This document shows, in pieces, positions 52,748 to 64,000 of a DNA stretch of 64,000 nucleotides. A program made the translations under genes and the position numbers. The DNA is taken from positions 35,669,001 through 35,733,000 of the forward strand of contig JAYKKT010000090.1 of the NCBI GenBank assembly GCA_036023115.1, in the 5' to 3' direction. The notes under the pieces are model-generated. The model saw only the letters and a program-made list of their open reading frames with translations. It searched no databases and was not told the origin of the DNA. Position 1 is the stretch's first letter; each line of letters opens with the position of its first letter. This DNA comes from Brasenia schreberi (lineage: Eukaryota > Streptophyta > Magnoliopsida > Nymphaeales > Cabombaceae).

Positions 52748-55700
52748 CTAATCATCTTGAGTGCTCATAAAACCACCTACAAAACCTGCACCATTGAAGT
52801 TACCGCATAATATCTCTTTCTTGCCCCTGTTAACAAAAGACACCATACGAGGATCAGAAAATGTTCAAAGAAAAACATGCAATATAAAGTTATTCAGGCA
52901 AAAGCATAGATGTTCAAGCCCCCAGAATTCATTGGAGCTCAAATGTCACCATGATATTTATGTGATCATATGCATAAAATTAAAGTCAAATTTTAAAGGC
53001 TTAGTTGTTGTTGTTGTTGTTGTATATGCATAAAATTAAAGTCAAATTTTAGATTTAAGATCTTTTTACGATGTCAGTGATTGGCAGATCTTTAAGAAAA
53101 ATATCCGGTAACATGTAAAAGATGTGTTACTGTGAGTTTTCAATTCGCTGAGAAATAATTCCTCTGAAGCCTAAGGTGAACCTTAAATCAAATAAGGAAT
53201 AAGGACAACCAATGTTCAAACCAAAGATTGATAACTATATAACTGCTTTGAATCTGTTCTATCTTCAGATTTGGACCCTGAATAAGCTTTGTTTCTAATA
53301 GTAGATTTTTTTAATAGATTAAGAAACACAAATCAAGAAATGCAGTAACGTTCCAACCATCCTTCCCTTGTCCAGACTAGGGGTGATACATGTTTAGGGC
53401 GGATGCTAAATAAACAGTTCATGTCTCACAATATTCAGATGCCTTTGAGCTACTCATGATATAATTCGTCAGGGAAGAGGAGAGTACCTGCACAGCCAGC
53501 AGAGTCCACCAGCCTTGAACCGCCCATTAAAATTATCAACAGAATTTACTCCGCTGCCTTTGCACTGTGAACAAAGCACCACCCCTAAGATTTTGAGAGA
53601 AAGATGTCAGCACGACTACATTCATCTTATAATCTTCAAATAAGAGAAGCAGATATGAGGAGGCAATTTATGTCACGAAAAAATAAGGATATAAAGGAGG
53701 CAATTCGAGTAAAAGTGATGATCCTGAAAACGAGTAGTGCAGACTGCACTGGAGCATTTGTTAACTTTTGGCAAAATGATATAACGCTCAGGCAAATACT
53801 TGATGAACCATACGATCTAACAGCACGCCTATAGGACACCCATATAACATGTACCTTTTCTATGAGAAAGAAATCACCTAAAATGTGCATCACCGGAGCA
53901 TTTTCCAATTTCCATTACAAAATGCAATTCTTTGACATTGGAAGTATGAAGCACGTTTTTTATCTTCTGAACTATTTTGGATCAAAGAGTGCATCAAATA
54001 TCTATGGTCATGTTTCCCAGTGTTCTTAAATTGTTAAATTTGTATTTGTCCAACCAAACAAGATGATTAAGATACTCGTATGTATGCTGCTTCAGTTTGG
54101 ATAACTATCCTCTTTCCCAATCTAAAGTCTTTGTATGGGATAAGTGATAAGCTAGTGGTGGAACGTTCTATTATTTTGTGGTTGCATCAAATTATGTGGC
54201 ATCCATCAGTTTAGGGAATATGCAAAAAGGAAAAATGTTATATAATGATACCTTCAATGATAAATTAGTTTTCTTTGTACATCCCTGGTTTAAAATCCTT
54301 TCTCATATTTTCTTTCAGTTTTCGACAACTATCATGGAACTTATATTATTATTTGTACTTACAACATGCCATCATTTGTCACGGGTGCATGTGCAATATC
54401 TCAAAACTCCATTAGTTTTATGCTATGGTAGCATAAATTAGTAGCAACATGAGATGAAATAGATAACCTGTACTACGCCATTCCAAGTTCTGACCCTTTA
54501 TCGTCCTCTGCTGCCACATTGGAGAATCCATCAAGTCCTGGTCCTGTGCTTAAATTCTATTCAGAGCCACAACAACTTGTGTTTGTATGACTAAGATAAA
54601 CACTGCACAGCTGTCTTGTTGATGGTTGGCGATCTCACAAAGGTTTTCTGGATATTCTGCTATCTGTAGTGCCAGATATTCTGCTATCTGTAGTGCCAGA
54701 TTTTTTATGGATGCTACGTATAATCATCTATGAATACTTCAACTAAATGCATGATAGGTACTAGCATACCAACAATGATATTTTGAAGACAGCATTTGAT
54801 CTTTAAAGTTGTTCCTGTAAAAGATTTTCTATTCAAGAAAGAATGATAAGCAAGCCTGTTATACCAAGTTTCTCGGATTCTATAACATGTTATTGGACTT
54901 TTGGTATTGTTTGATCTTTCTAAATAGCCGAAAATCCCTTGGCACCAAGTCTCTTTTGGCATCCGTGTCATGTATATCTTTATTCGCATTGTTTGTGTCC
55001 TTCTGTCCCTCTGCTTTCCCATTAACCCATATTTTGATTCGTGCATACCTCTTTCTTTTCTGAATCACAAATTCTTCGTCCATTGCAGCCATCTGTAATT
55101 TTTTTCACTGTGTCCACCTTTTGAGTTCTGGCTCAATCTTACCTGAGTATATGACCTTTGAAAATTGGTATTTCCCAGCACTTCTTGTGCAGCAATGACC
55201 ACTTGAACTGAACCAGTTATCATGAAGATGGTATACTAGTAGGCTTTCTAATGGATTAACTGTTTTATATCAAAACAATCATATGAATTACCAATACGCA
55301 CAAATTAATGCTCAAAGTAGATATCCATAGTGTGAAATGAGACAAGGTCAATAAAAGCACAATGGTATAGATTTCCATAATTCAGTTGCCATTAATTCAA
55401 CAGATAAAGATGTACTCACCATTTCCCTCACAATCTACACAAACGATGCTGTTTTGTTTAGTTCACTGGTTCGTGTCAGCAGCCTGCATATGAAAAATCG
55501 AGCGTTCAACCTTCATATGTCTGCAGATGAAGATAAGAGCCTTTTACTTCTTCAAACAAGTTGTTCCATCAACAAGATCCCATTGGTATTCCGTTGTCGT
55601 TGTTGATAGAACATATGAAAAATGTTCAAAGAGCCTTTTTGGCATTTGCAAGCAAGGCGACGCATAATCGACTTCTCTATGAGATTTTCTACTGACATGT

Positions 55701-56739
55701 TTCATCTTCTATCATGTTCACAACCTCCAAGAAATACATAAATTCAACCTAGAGGAAATGATGGGCAATACGCATTACATATCAAAAGATGGAACACAAC
55801 ACAGCTATAAATGATAAAGTGCATCCTGCTATTTTGCCAGTTTGGAATTCCTTTTGAAGTAGACAACTTCTTGTCCCAAATGATTTCTACCATGAACGCT
55901 GAACACCAAAAGAAACTCTCTTTGCACAAACAGTCCAAGTTTAAGCTTAAAAGCACATTAACAATCACCATAAGCATAAAACCATGAAAGAAGTAGACCA
56001 AAAGAATACATTCGTAACCAGAACTAAAAGTAGATACTTCATTCTCTCTCCCGTTCTTTCTTCCACCGTTCCAAAACCAAATTCAGGTTAGAGAGAGGCA
56101 ACTCGATGTATATTGCACTTCTAACTGTATCTGCATCAGGTGCAGGTAATTTGCACATTATTGAAAGGTGAAAGGAGTCCAAAAGCCACCAAGAATTTCA
56201 CCTCAATAGGGTAAGAAAACGAGAAACAAGAAGTTCTCCATGCACCAACCACTAAAGGAAAAGAAGAGTGAGAAGAGTTTTATTATATGAAACAGCAATA
56301 ATGACTGGGAAAGGAAGCAACCTTTGCCTGAATCGAAGTACGCCCTGAAAATCCAGACCGAAGGAAAGTAACAGCTTTGACAGCATTGGAACTGGTAGCC
56401 TTCAAAAATTCACTCTGCCGAATCTCAATCGAGCTAGAAACCACAAGAAAGAAAGATGGTAGTTTAATTCGAAGCAATATGGACTACAAAGAACAAATGG
56501 ATGAATGAATTAGATATCTCCACTCAACCAAATGCACTCAGGTTTAACTGCCGAGAGGGAAACTCTAGCTCTTATATATTAAGGCAATGATAATAGCGAT
56601 ATGGCGTTACGAAGATCAGAGGGAACTAAAAGGAAGAAGCAGCCACTATAAGAAGATATGAGTACGTATAAAGGAGAGAAAGGTGGAGAAATGGATTGGG
56701 TTAGAGAGAGGCGAAGTACCTGGTGCCAAAGGATAGCAT
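52748..56739 (-). CDS. small DnaJ-type cysteine-rich zinc-finger protein, possibly defective
   Basis: Exons on the minus strand: 56739-56720 (MLSFGT), 56433-56322 (ending GRTSIQAK), about 55448-55420 (IVCVDCEGNG), 53584-53488 (VVLCSQCKGSGVNSVDNFNG to LCWLCR) and 52826-52748 (GKKEILCGNFNGAGFVGGFM to stop), about 114 residues. Four CxxCxGxG-like repeats mark the DnaJ/BSD2-type zinc domain of small plant proteins that act in thiol/protein folding, often in plastids. Two oddities: the last repeat reads CGNF where the family has CxxC, and exon 3 lacks an in-phase AG. The only nearby AG (ending 55449) shifts the frame, and the frame that would give QNSIVC has no AG before it. It may be a pseudogene or use an unseen junction. 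Confidence 0.7.
52995..53023 (+). mobile_element. 29-bp RTE LINE 3'-end insertion
   Basis: AAAGGCTTAG followed by GTT repeats equals the terminus of the LINE at 45530-46798 (46774-46798). It is flanked by an exact 27-bp direct repeat, 52968-52994 and 53024-53050. It lies in the last intron of the DnaJ-type gene. Confidence 0.9.
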
Positions 56740-57059
56740 TTGCCAGCACTCGTAGTCGTAAGACTTGAGTAGAAACCAGTCGCCATTGTAAGAATCTCTC
56801 TCTCGCTCTCTGGTGTGTGTGGAGGGTTTAAGATAAGACCAAAAAACTATAGGTCAGCTCGATTTCCCACCCAAGCCATAGCCATCGTCTCTTAGTGAAA
56901 GTATGAAGATAAGCTTTTTAGGATGGAAAAATATCACATATAGATGCATTCTTTCCGATTGTTGTGAGAAAACAGCTTATCTTTGTTTCAGATTCATTTT
57001 CACAATGGAATCCAGTCACATTTTGTCGTCACGGTGTTTCTTTTTTACCAATAAGAAGG

Positions 57060-57178
57060 CTATGGGGGGGTTACGAGAGGAGGCGGAACCTTAACACGTG
57101 CACCCTTTGGGAGTCGAACTCCAACCCAGCAGAAACGGCACTAGAAAGCTCTGCCTTTGAGCTAACACTCTCGGGCTA
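57060..57178 (-). repeat. tRNA-derived SINE copy
   Basis: On the minus strand an A-box-like TTAGCTCAAAGGCAGAGC is followed about 30 bases later by a B-box GGAGTTCGACTCCC, then AAAGGGTGCACGTGTTAAGG and a CCTCCTCTCG stretch. These are the ordered parts of a Pol III promoter in a tRNA-derived SINE. It is the best-preserved of the SINE-like copies in the window. Confidence 0.65.
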
Positions 57179-58031
57179 AATTCATATCTTTTGCATGTTA
57201 TGGCTAGGGTCATTTATTGCACCGGACAGCCCCGTCTCATGAAAAGGATTAAGCTCAATCACCATGGTTTTGCCAAAGTATAGAGTTAGTGTCTAGCTGC
57301 CGAGAACCTCTTTGTCTTTCTCTTAAATTCTTGACCGGTTAGACAAGGCTCTAATGTAAATTTGGGAGTTCAAAGGTGCTATATGAAAAATCACTATTTC
57401 CATAACTAGCTGCAGACTTACTCCGGAGTACCCGTAAAATTTCAGTTTGAAGGGGAACCAGCTGAAGTTTCAAAGTTTTCCAACTACCTGTTGAACGCCA
57501 TTCGGCATACGCGTAGCTCAACAAACCTCCCAAATGTAAATTCTGAAAATCCCTAGAGCAAGTCCCAAACATAAAAAATTGGATTCTCAACTGGCGTTAG
57601 ACCCACTCAAATGTAAATTGGGAAATGGCAATGCAGATTTCCCTCCTCAAAGTGTAAATTACTAATTAAGATAAATAGTGATATAGAAAAGCATATGAAG
57701 AGAGTATACAGAAAGGTGGCCATGGCTGAAGAATCGGAGCCCGTTGCCAATCGGTCAAGCCAAAGGAATCTCATGCCACTCAACCCACAGAGGGAAGCAT
57801 CATTAGAAGATACAGCTAATAACAACTCCCCAACTCTCTTCACATCAATCAAACACAAAAGAGCTACCAAGAATTCCAGCTTTAATTCATAAGAACAATG
57901 TCAGTTCGACCCGGTATTGTCCATCATCCATAGACTCTCTGAAAAACATGCCAAACATTCTGAAGCAAAACTCTTCAAACTGCCGGCAAACATTAAAATG
58001 TAACACACCGACACTGTCATATCAAATGAGA
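57179..58031. other. spacer, nothing recognised
   Basis: No exon was found between the SINE and the proteasome pseudogene. Confidence 0.5.
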
Positions 58032-59469
58032 TTAAGCTTCGGCCTCTGTCATTTCCTGTTCTTGAATCGTTGGGTGGTACTTGTAATGAAGCTCCCCAAC
58101 ATCATCTCCGGAGAGCTTCTTCCAGCCATTAGGACCAACATGATAAACTGGAGAAACATAAGAAAAACAAAGTCACGCAATTTAATTATAGGAACCATAG
58201 CTAGCAGTATTCTTTTCTAGAAGAAAAAAGAGGCTGCTATCCTACACCATCCGCGTCAGATAGACATTTCAGCTACTTAAGCTCGCCCCAATAACAAAAC
58301 AGAAGATATATGCATCCGGAGCTTTGTTCTCTTTTTCTAACAGGGATACAAGATTAAGTATTATCCATACCAGATGCTCACCAGGGGTTTGGAACTCCTG
58401 GCCCAATGGCTAGGAGCAAACTACGTAAGGCAGATGACCTACAGGTTAAGCTTTTCCCACTTGTTATTCAGTGTCTTCCCAAAAGAGGCACAACTCAATG
58501 GTTACTCACTGACAAAAAGTCAGGAGTTCAATACCCTTTGAGGCTCCTCTCCACTAAGGCATCATTGATGGAGCTACCTACAGGTTAGGTTGGGAGTTTT
58601 CCACACTGAAGAGTCTCATTTTACCTTTTTCCCATTCAGAAGTCTCAACTAAATAGCCAGTTAACCAAGCGGCTGATGTCCAATTGGCAAGATCATCACT
58701 CACAAAAAGTTTAAGTTGGAGGCGATCATGAGTTGAACAGCGTAGGTTGACATACATCCATCGGCAAATGCTGTAGCAGCGAGCTCAGGTATTATGCCAA
58801 CAGGTGGACAACAAAATCTCCAGCATTCTTGCAGCTTACAATTAATTGAAAAAAACTAACGGTGACAAAGAAACATGAGAAGTTATCATCTTGCTCCCAA
58901 CAAACGTGTAACATTATTTAATCATATGATTATGGATTTTTACCTGTAATTTGGAACACTAAGAAGTCACTCAAAGCTTCATTCTTCTGTGCCTACATGG
59001 TCCCAAGTCCTTACGAAGTGAAGTTTCAGGATTAGCAACTCCACCACTAGCTCCATCACGAAATGTTGCATGATAAATTGCTCGTCGAGCCAGTTCAGCA
59101 GCTTCCTCAATTGACATGTCATACCGGTATCTAGTAGTAGAAGAAAAATGTTGATGAAATTTGACAGGAGCTCTAGGTGATAGCTAGTAAAGCAAAACAG
59201 ATTAACTAACCCGCTGTCCAATACACCATAAGCATATGGTGAACCAGATCCAACAGAGAATCGAGTGCCTTTCAGTCTTCCTCCTTCACTATCAACATAA
59301 TACAGACCAGGACCCTGAAAAGAGATCCATTATGAGGAACAATAGGAGTATAGGACCAGCAGAACAATGCCACTTAGTAATTGGAACATGTGAATTACCG
59401 TCTCATCCCATCCAGCAATCAGTGCCAAAATTGGCAATCAGCAGCTCCTCCGGCCATTGTCCCAAGCAT
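58032..59469 (-). pseudogene. PBE: 20S proteasome beta-5 subunit, truncated and internally deleted
   Basis: Minus-strand exons: 59469-59399 (MLGTMAGGAADCQFWH then IAGWDET), 59314-59211 ([27 protein letters not shown]), 59130-59015 ([29 protein letters not shown]) and 58147-58032 (YHVGPNGWKKLSGDDVGELH to stop). In the first exon QFWH runs straight into IAGWDE in another frame: about 44 family residues are missing and the frame is broken. N-terminal exons with the propeptide and catalytic threonine are absent. In the third exon the usual junction after GGVA lacks GT; a CTTC/GTAAGG donor downstream would keep phase and insert a few residues. Beta-5 carries the chymotrypsin-like activity of the proteasome. 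Confidence 0.85.
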
Positions 59470-59939
59470 AGTTTGAACAGTGTATATTTAGAATGTGAAT
59501 TTTAGGAGTGGTGTAGAAATCAAATCCGGACTAAGGCATACATGTAAATAACTAAAGAGATACCGTGAAATCAGGAGAGGCTCATAAAATTCAAAATAAC
59601 ATACACAAGCCCAGCTCCATTGTCCTTGCCGCCTCCTTCCCACCACTCAAAGAAATAAAAACAAGGCAAATGAAAACATTTAAAAAAGCATCTGAACACA
59701 CCCACAGAGAGGAGCAGGGGGAGGCGGTACACCACCTCAACCAACATGAAAATGGGTGGAGAGTCTGGAGACAACAGTTTTCCCTCATTTTGCTTTCTAT
59801 GGATTAACATTTTTGAAACTATGTAGAGAAAATAAGGAAAGAAAGGCTTCTAATTTAGTATACCAAAAAATTATGAAATATAGGTTCAATCATTTGGTTA
59901 CTTCATATGACATGACATGACATGAAAATTAAGATCTCC
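59470..59939. other. spacer, nothing recognised
   Basis: No upstream proteasome exons and no other feature were recognised. Confidence 0.5.
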
Positions 59940-60390
59940 CGTAAGATACCTAAAGTCAGTTTTCCATAGCAATGAGAAATTGATGGAGATGTTATATATA
60001 GAATTAATATAAGTTGATTAAAATAGAGATGTTTATCAAAGTATTATATGTCATAAGAAGATACCATTAAAGTTGAAAGGTAAACATTATACTGCAGCAA
60101 TTAGATCCTCCGTGTTATATGATCCTTAGTGTTGGGTAGTTAATCTTCCGTATATACAAAAGATGTCTGTGGCATAAATGAAAGTGCTGATATTGATATA
60201 TGATCGAACAAGAAAAAATCATATAAGAGATAAGGTTATCTAAAACAAGCTGAGAGTGGCACCAATAGATGACAAAAAAGGGAAAATCGTTTAAGATGGT
60301 TTGGACACGTGAAAACTACAAGCTGAGAGTGGCACCAATAGATGACAAAAAAGGGAAAATCGTTTAAGATGGTTTGGACACGTGAAAACT
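59940..60390 (+). repeat. decayed RTE LINE fragment with 73-bp tandem repeat
   Basis: The plus strand follows the RTE frame at 46230-46560 with many stops: [19 protein letters not shown] sequence, then a tail with RWFGHVKT. An identical 73-base unit occurs twice in tandem (60245-60317 and 60318-60390). Both ends of the LINE are missing. Confidence 0.7.
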
Positions 60391-61000
60391 ATGTTATCAA
60401 TTGCGGTTAGCGGTTGACCCTAATATAGGGGTAGCGGCGATATAGCTGATTTAGCGGTACACTCTCATTTATGATTAAAAAATAATATATAATAGATTCT
60501 CTAATTTCTATAAATTATCAAGAAACACATAATCACCAATCAAACTAAATAAACAAAATTCTAATAAGCAAACAATAAATATCATGTGGCATATGCATAT
60601 TGAATTGTTAAACTTAAATTAAAAAACAAAAACATAAATGTAACCAAGTTATTCTAACACCAAGTTATCATAAGTAACAACTATTTCCCCATCGATAATC
60701 CCTTAAGTGCAAATGCAAATCATTGATTCAAGATTGACAAGAACTTGAAAATAAAAGATTCCAGGACAACCTGAATCCACTATACAATGTGTTGCCTTAA
60801 ACTACTTACGTTGCAAGTACAAATGCAAATCATTGCAAAACAAATTCACTTGGTTCAAACTACTTACCCTCCATTTAACATACTTGTGCAACAAGAGACA
60901 AGCATGAAACTAACACTATACAGAACATAAAGCTGGATTCTCATCAATCAAAACATTTAACTAAATTATCAAATGAAACAGTAACAACAAGATTGAGTTG
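60391..61000. other. AT-rich stretch, nothing recognised
   Basis: It starts with a GCGGTTAGCGG-containing segment (60405-60460) that may be one end of a small transposon, but no partner end was found. Confidence 0.4.
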
Positions 61001-61960
61001 CCTTAAGTCTGAACTAAACTAAACAAGCCATTACTTGTATTGTACATAAGGAGAGTTCATACAAAAACTCAGATGGAAGGAAGAAGCAAGCAGCAATAGA
61101 AGCCACAAGTCGTCGGTGGCCTTACCAATCTGTGTATCACAAACACAGAAAGAAAGATGGAGAGACAAAGAGACACATAGAGAGAGGGATTACATGACTC
61201 CTTTGCACGGAGCAACGGAGGTCATGGTAGGACGAGGGAAGTCACATAAGGAAGAGAAAGACTTACGTTGTCATTGGTGGTGGCCGTCACTGATCGTTGT
61301 TGCCGGTGGTGCAATGGTGGAAGGGGAGAGAGTCAGCTGTTGTGAGCATGGTGAAGCAGTTTCGACTGCTGGAAGTAACTCGATTTCTTATACAAAATTG
61401 ATTCTATTCAATAAAGATTATTATGTAACATGGTATCAGAGCCTATTGATCCACAACGTGCAATATTTGACAGCAACAAGAGCGTTTAATATCTTGGTTG
61501 ATACAGTCTAATCTACTGCAAGTGTTCGACTACTAATCTAGGGCATTCGATTGATTTTCCTGAAGGTACGACAAAGAAAATGATCAATACTGGTGCTGCA
61601 TAATTGTTTGTTTCTTTAAGAACATGGGGGCATCGATGGCTGAGGAGAAGATTGATTTGTTCCAAATCACCAACATCAAACTAGATGGCAGAAACTTCTT
61701 TGAATGGTTACTATCTATAGAGTTGGGAGTCCTTGCTCGAGGAAAATGGGATAACCAAACTAGAGACCCCCAATAACCTAACGAGGATGACCCAAAGTTT
61801 TCAAAATGGAGAGAAGATGCCTTGGTAATCTCATGGTTACTACAATCCATGATTTTGTCCATAGGATGAACATTCATGTACTTGGGGTCTTTGGCTGAAA
61901 TTTGAAGAGCAATTTCACAAATTTATTCACGAAAGAAGAATGTTGCCAAAGAGTATGAAC

Positions 61961-63000
61961 CAGTGTTCTCTGACGCGTATCGTATCGCGTATCGCTAGAC
62001 TCCACAATACGGGTGTATCGTATCGTATCGTACTTTAATATTAAAATAATACAAAAATTATTTAAAAATCAAGAAAATTAGTAAAAATCCGAAGAAAAAA
62101 AATCTGATAATTGCTTTAAATTCATATAATGCAAAGTTTAGCACAGATTGAACATTCAACATTGAACAATTGCATCCAAAATTACATATTTTGAAGCAAA
62201 AAATGAAATACATTTACATTTTACATATTGTAAATTTGTATGAGGATTATACTTGATAAAGATTCAAAGTTTCTCATCACCTTCTGCTTTAAAATGAAAA
62301 TCTTCATCTCCTTTGTGATGTTGCACTTCAAATTAATTCATGCAATGTCTTCTTCAGTTATGAGTGCATTTTCTTCGTTATCTTCCTCATCTAATATATC
62401 AAAATTAACAAACTGCTATCTTTGTACATGTAGTTGTCATATTTGCTAATTTTCATATGTGAGCAAAATAATGAGCTCAATTTCTTTGATTATTGACTCT
62501 ATGACACCTCAGTGATGTGATATTATTACTTATGATATTCCTTTTTCTCTTACGACTAGCTTTTTAACTAATGTTTGAGCTTCATTTCTCACTTCACAGA
62601 CTGAGTTAAGCCTCACACACGTTGATCATGTTCAACTCATCGGAAGTCACGTAAGGTGAACCCTAAAATAGTGAAGTTGTGAAATGCCCACTCAATGAAC
62701 CGAGACAACTAAATGTTTTTAATTGTTTGCGATCTCATGAAATTAGAAACTGCTAGCAGAAATATACCTAAAAGTTGGCAATAGAAAGGAAAATGATTTT
62801 GTCACAATTTTTATTTGTTTATAAATTATTCTTATTTAATAAATAAAATTATAAACCCAAATTACAAGCATAGGGAAGTGAAGAGAGGCCAGAAACCTGC
62901 AAAAAAAAAATTAATGAAAAAACATTTTAAAAAAATATTGGGCGTATTGCCCGTATCGTGGCTTCCCACGATACGATACAATGCGATACGGATAACACTG
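61961..63000. mobile_element. hAT-superfamily nonautonomous element (element 2)
   Basis: Ends CAGTGTT and AACACTG are flanked by the perfect 8-bp duplication gtatgaac (61953-61960 and 63001-63008). The left end carries several CGTATCG units and the right end (62940-62995) CGATACG units, as in element 1. Internal stretches match element 1, for example near 62040-62220 and the degenerate acidic-tail coding region near 62260-62400. It has no open transposase. Confidence 0.93.
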
Positions 63001-63182
63001 GTATGAACTGCTAGAGAAAATAAGAAAGTGTAATAAGCCAATAGAACAATTAGCAAATATTATGGAGAACTGAGAGGATTGTGGGATTAAATGCATGTTG
63101 TAAGGAAAGGACTCAAGAAATGAAGAAGAGAAAAGTCTTTGACTTCCTATGGAGAGTTTCTTCAGACTACGAAGCTACTACT

Positions 63183-63690
63183 ATAACTAAGCCTTTTCCC
63201 ATACTAGACGGAGTCGACAACATGGATTCTTGGTTTCCACAGAGCCCTATCATGTGCCATGTTAGCAGTTAACTCACAATAAGCTAGATCATTCTTTATT
63301 GTTTCTTTCCAACACTTTTGTGGTCGTCCATGTTGTCTATTTTTCATACCTTCTTAGAGGTTCTTCTTTTGATACTTTCTATATGTTCAAACCAACTTAA
63401 ACGATATTCTCTCATTTTATCCTCTATTGGTGCCACTCCTAATTTGTTTCTAATAACCTCATTATGTATACGATCTTTTCTTGTATGACCACTCATACAT
63501 CTTCATTTCTATCACAAACATCTTTTGTACTTGTTGATGATTAACTGCCCAACACTCAGAACCATAAAACATTGCAGGTCCAATTGCTGCTCTATAATAT
63601 TTACCTTTTAACTTTAATGGTATCTTCTTATCACAAAGAATATCTGATGCTCCTCTCCATTTTAACCAATCATTGTGTAGCATTATTACA
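63183..63690 (-). mobile_element. 5'-truncated RTE-type LINE in copia gag
   Basis: On the minus strand it matches the C-terminal part of the LINE at 45530: [38 protein letters not shown], then a broken tail ending near CCGTCTAGTATGGGAAAAGG. The 3' end at about 63183-63190 lacks a long GTT tail. It interrupts the copia gag, which resumes at about 63715. Confidence 0.85.
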
Positions 63691-64000
63691 ACGAAGCAAT
63701 CAAAGTTAATATTCTTAGTAGAGAAGAACTACCATAATTGAGTACCATGTATTCTCTTGTTCTCCAAGTGGAAGATAGGAGAAGACTTAAAAAAGATATG
63801 AGTAGCACTGAAAAATGTGCATCTATGATAAAAATTAAAGTCACTAAGAGAGAAGAAGAGGAAATTATCGCAACCGTAATAGAGATCGTGGTTCCTCTTC
63901 CAATAATGAAAAAAGAGACTCAAGTGTTCTCACTGTGGAAAAACACGACATACCAAAGAACAATATTGGGATATTGTTGGTAGACCTACTGCTTACAGAA

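Larger units (their letters stand above)
61001..64000 (+). mobile_element. Ty1-copia fragment with nested hAT and LINE insertions
   Basis: A primer binding site TGGTATCAGAGCC lies at 61430-61442, preceded by TGTAACA, the likely LTR end; the LTR start is unresolved. Gag follows at 61624-61960 (EEKIDLFQITNIKLDGRNFF, KWRED, ISWLLQSM), broken by stops. It resumes after the hAT element (YELLEKIRKCNKPIEQLANI, KVFDFLWRVSSDYEA). After the LINE it continues to a degenerate zinc knuckle (CSHCGKTRHTKEQYW, final Cys replaced) near 63928-63972. The rest lies beyond the right edge. Confidence 0.85.

Noticed and set aside
57948..58220. Plus-strand 90-residue frame
   Set aside because: It is antisense to the last proteasome beta-5 exon.

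Overview
The window is nuclear DNA of a flowering plant. It is AT-rich, its genes carry GT-AG introns, and plant-specific families are present: a plastid ribosomal protein with transit peptide, a GUX-type xylan glucuronosyltransferase, a RAV-type AP2/B3 factor and a plant beta-galactosidase with a C-terminal lectin domain. Copia, gypsy-like, RTE-type LINE, hAT and SINE-like repeats are dense. I could not name the species. All boundaries were read by eye; no alignment or search was run.

Layout. 1-5242: minus-strand Ty1-copia retrotransposon, running off the left edge. 6147-8320: beta-galactosidase exons (copy A) lacking two central exons. 9054-10747: hAT transposon derivative with a decayed transposase and arrays of CGATACG/CGTATCG. 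11823-14258: 1.2-kb tandem duplication. 14842-18720: old plus-strand copia relic. 19111-22970: intact three-exon GUX-like glycosyltransferase gene (minus). 25522-26950: beta-galactosidase copy B, holding the exons A lacks but broken by a frameshift, a stop and a copia LTR. 26951-29680: that copia element. 31737-34439: compact LTR element encoding only gag and protease. 37327-38235: single-exon RAV gene. 40989-41288: hAT MITE. 41491-48430: five-exon plastid L21 gene with a LINE in intron 4. 52748-56739: small DnaJ-type zinc-finger protein gene (minus) with a suspicious acceptor and a lost cysteine. 58032-59469: truncated proteasome beta-5 pseudogene (minus). 59940-60390: LINE relic. 61000-64000: copia fragment carrying a second hAT element and a LINE.

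Three genes look intact: GUX-like (588 codons, phases agree across all junctions), RAV (302 aa) and plastid L21 (223 aa). The beta-galactosidase and proteasome loci look dead, and the DnaJ-like gene is doubtful. I see no operon-like or cooperating gene set. The most unusual material is the hAT family, the split beta-galactosidase locus that flanks the GUX gene, a 29-bp LINE insertion with a 27-bp target duplication, and the gag-protease-only LTR element.
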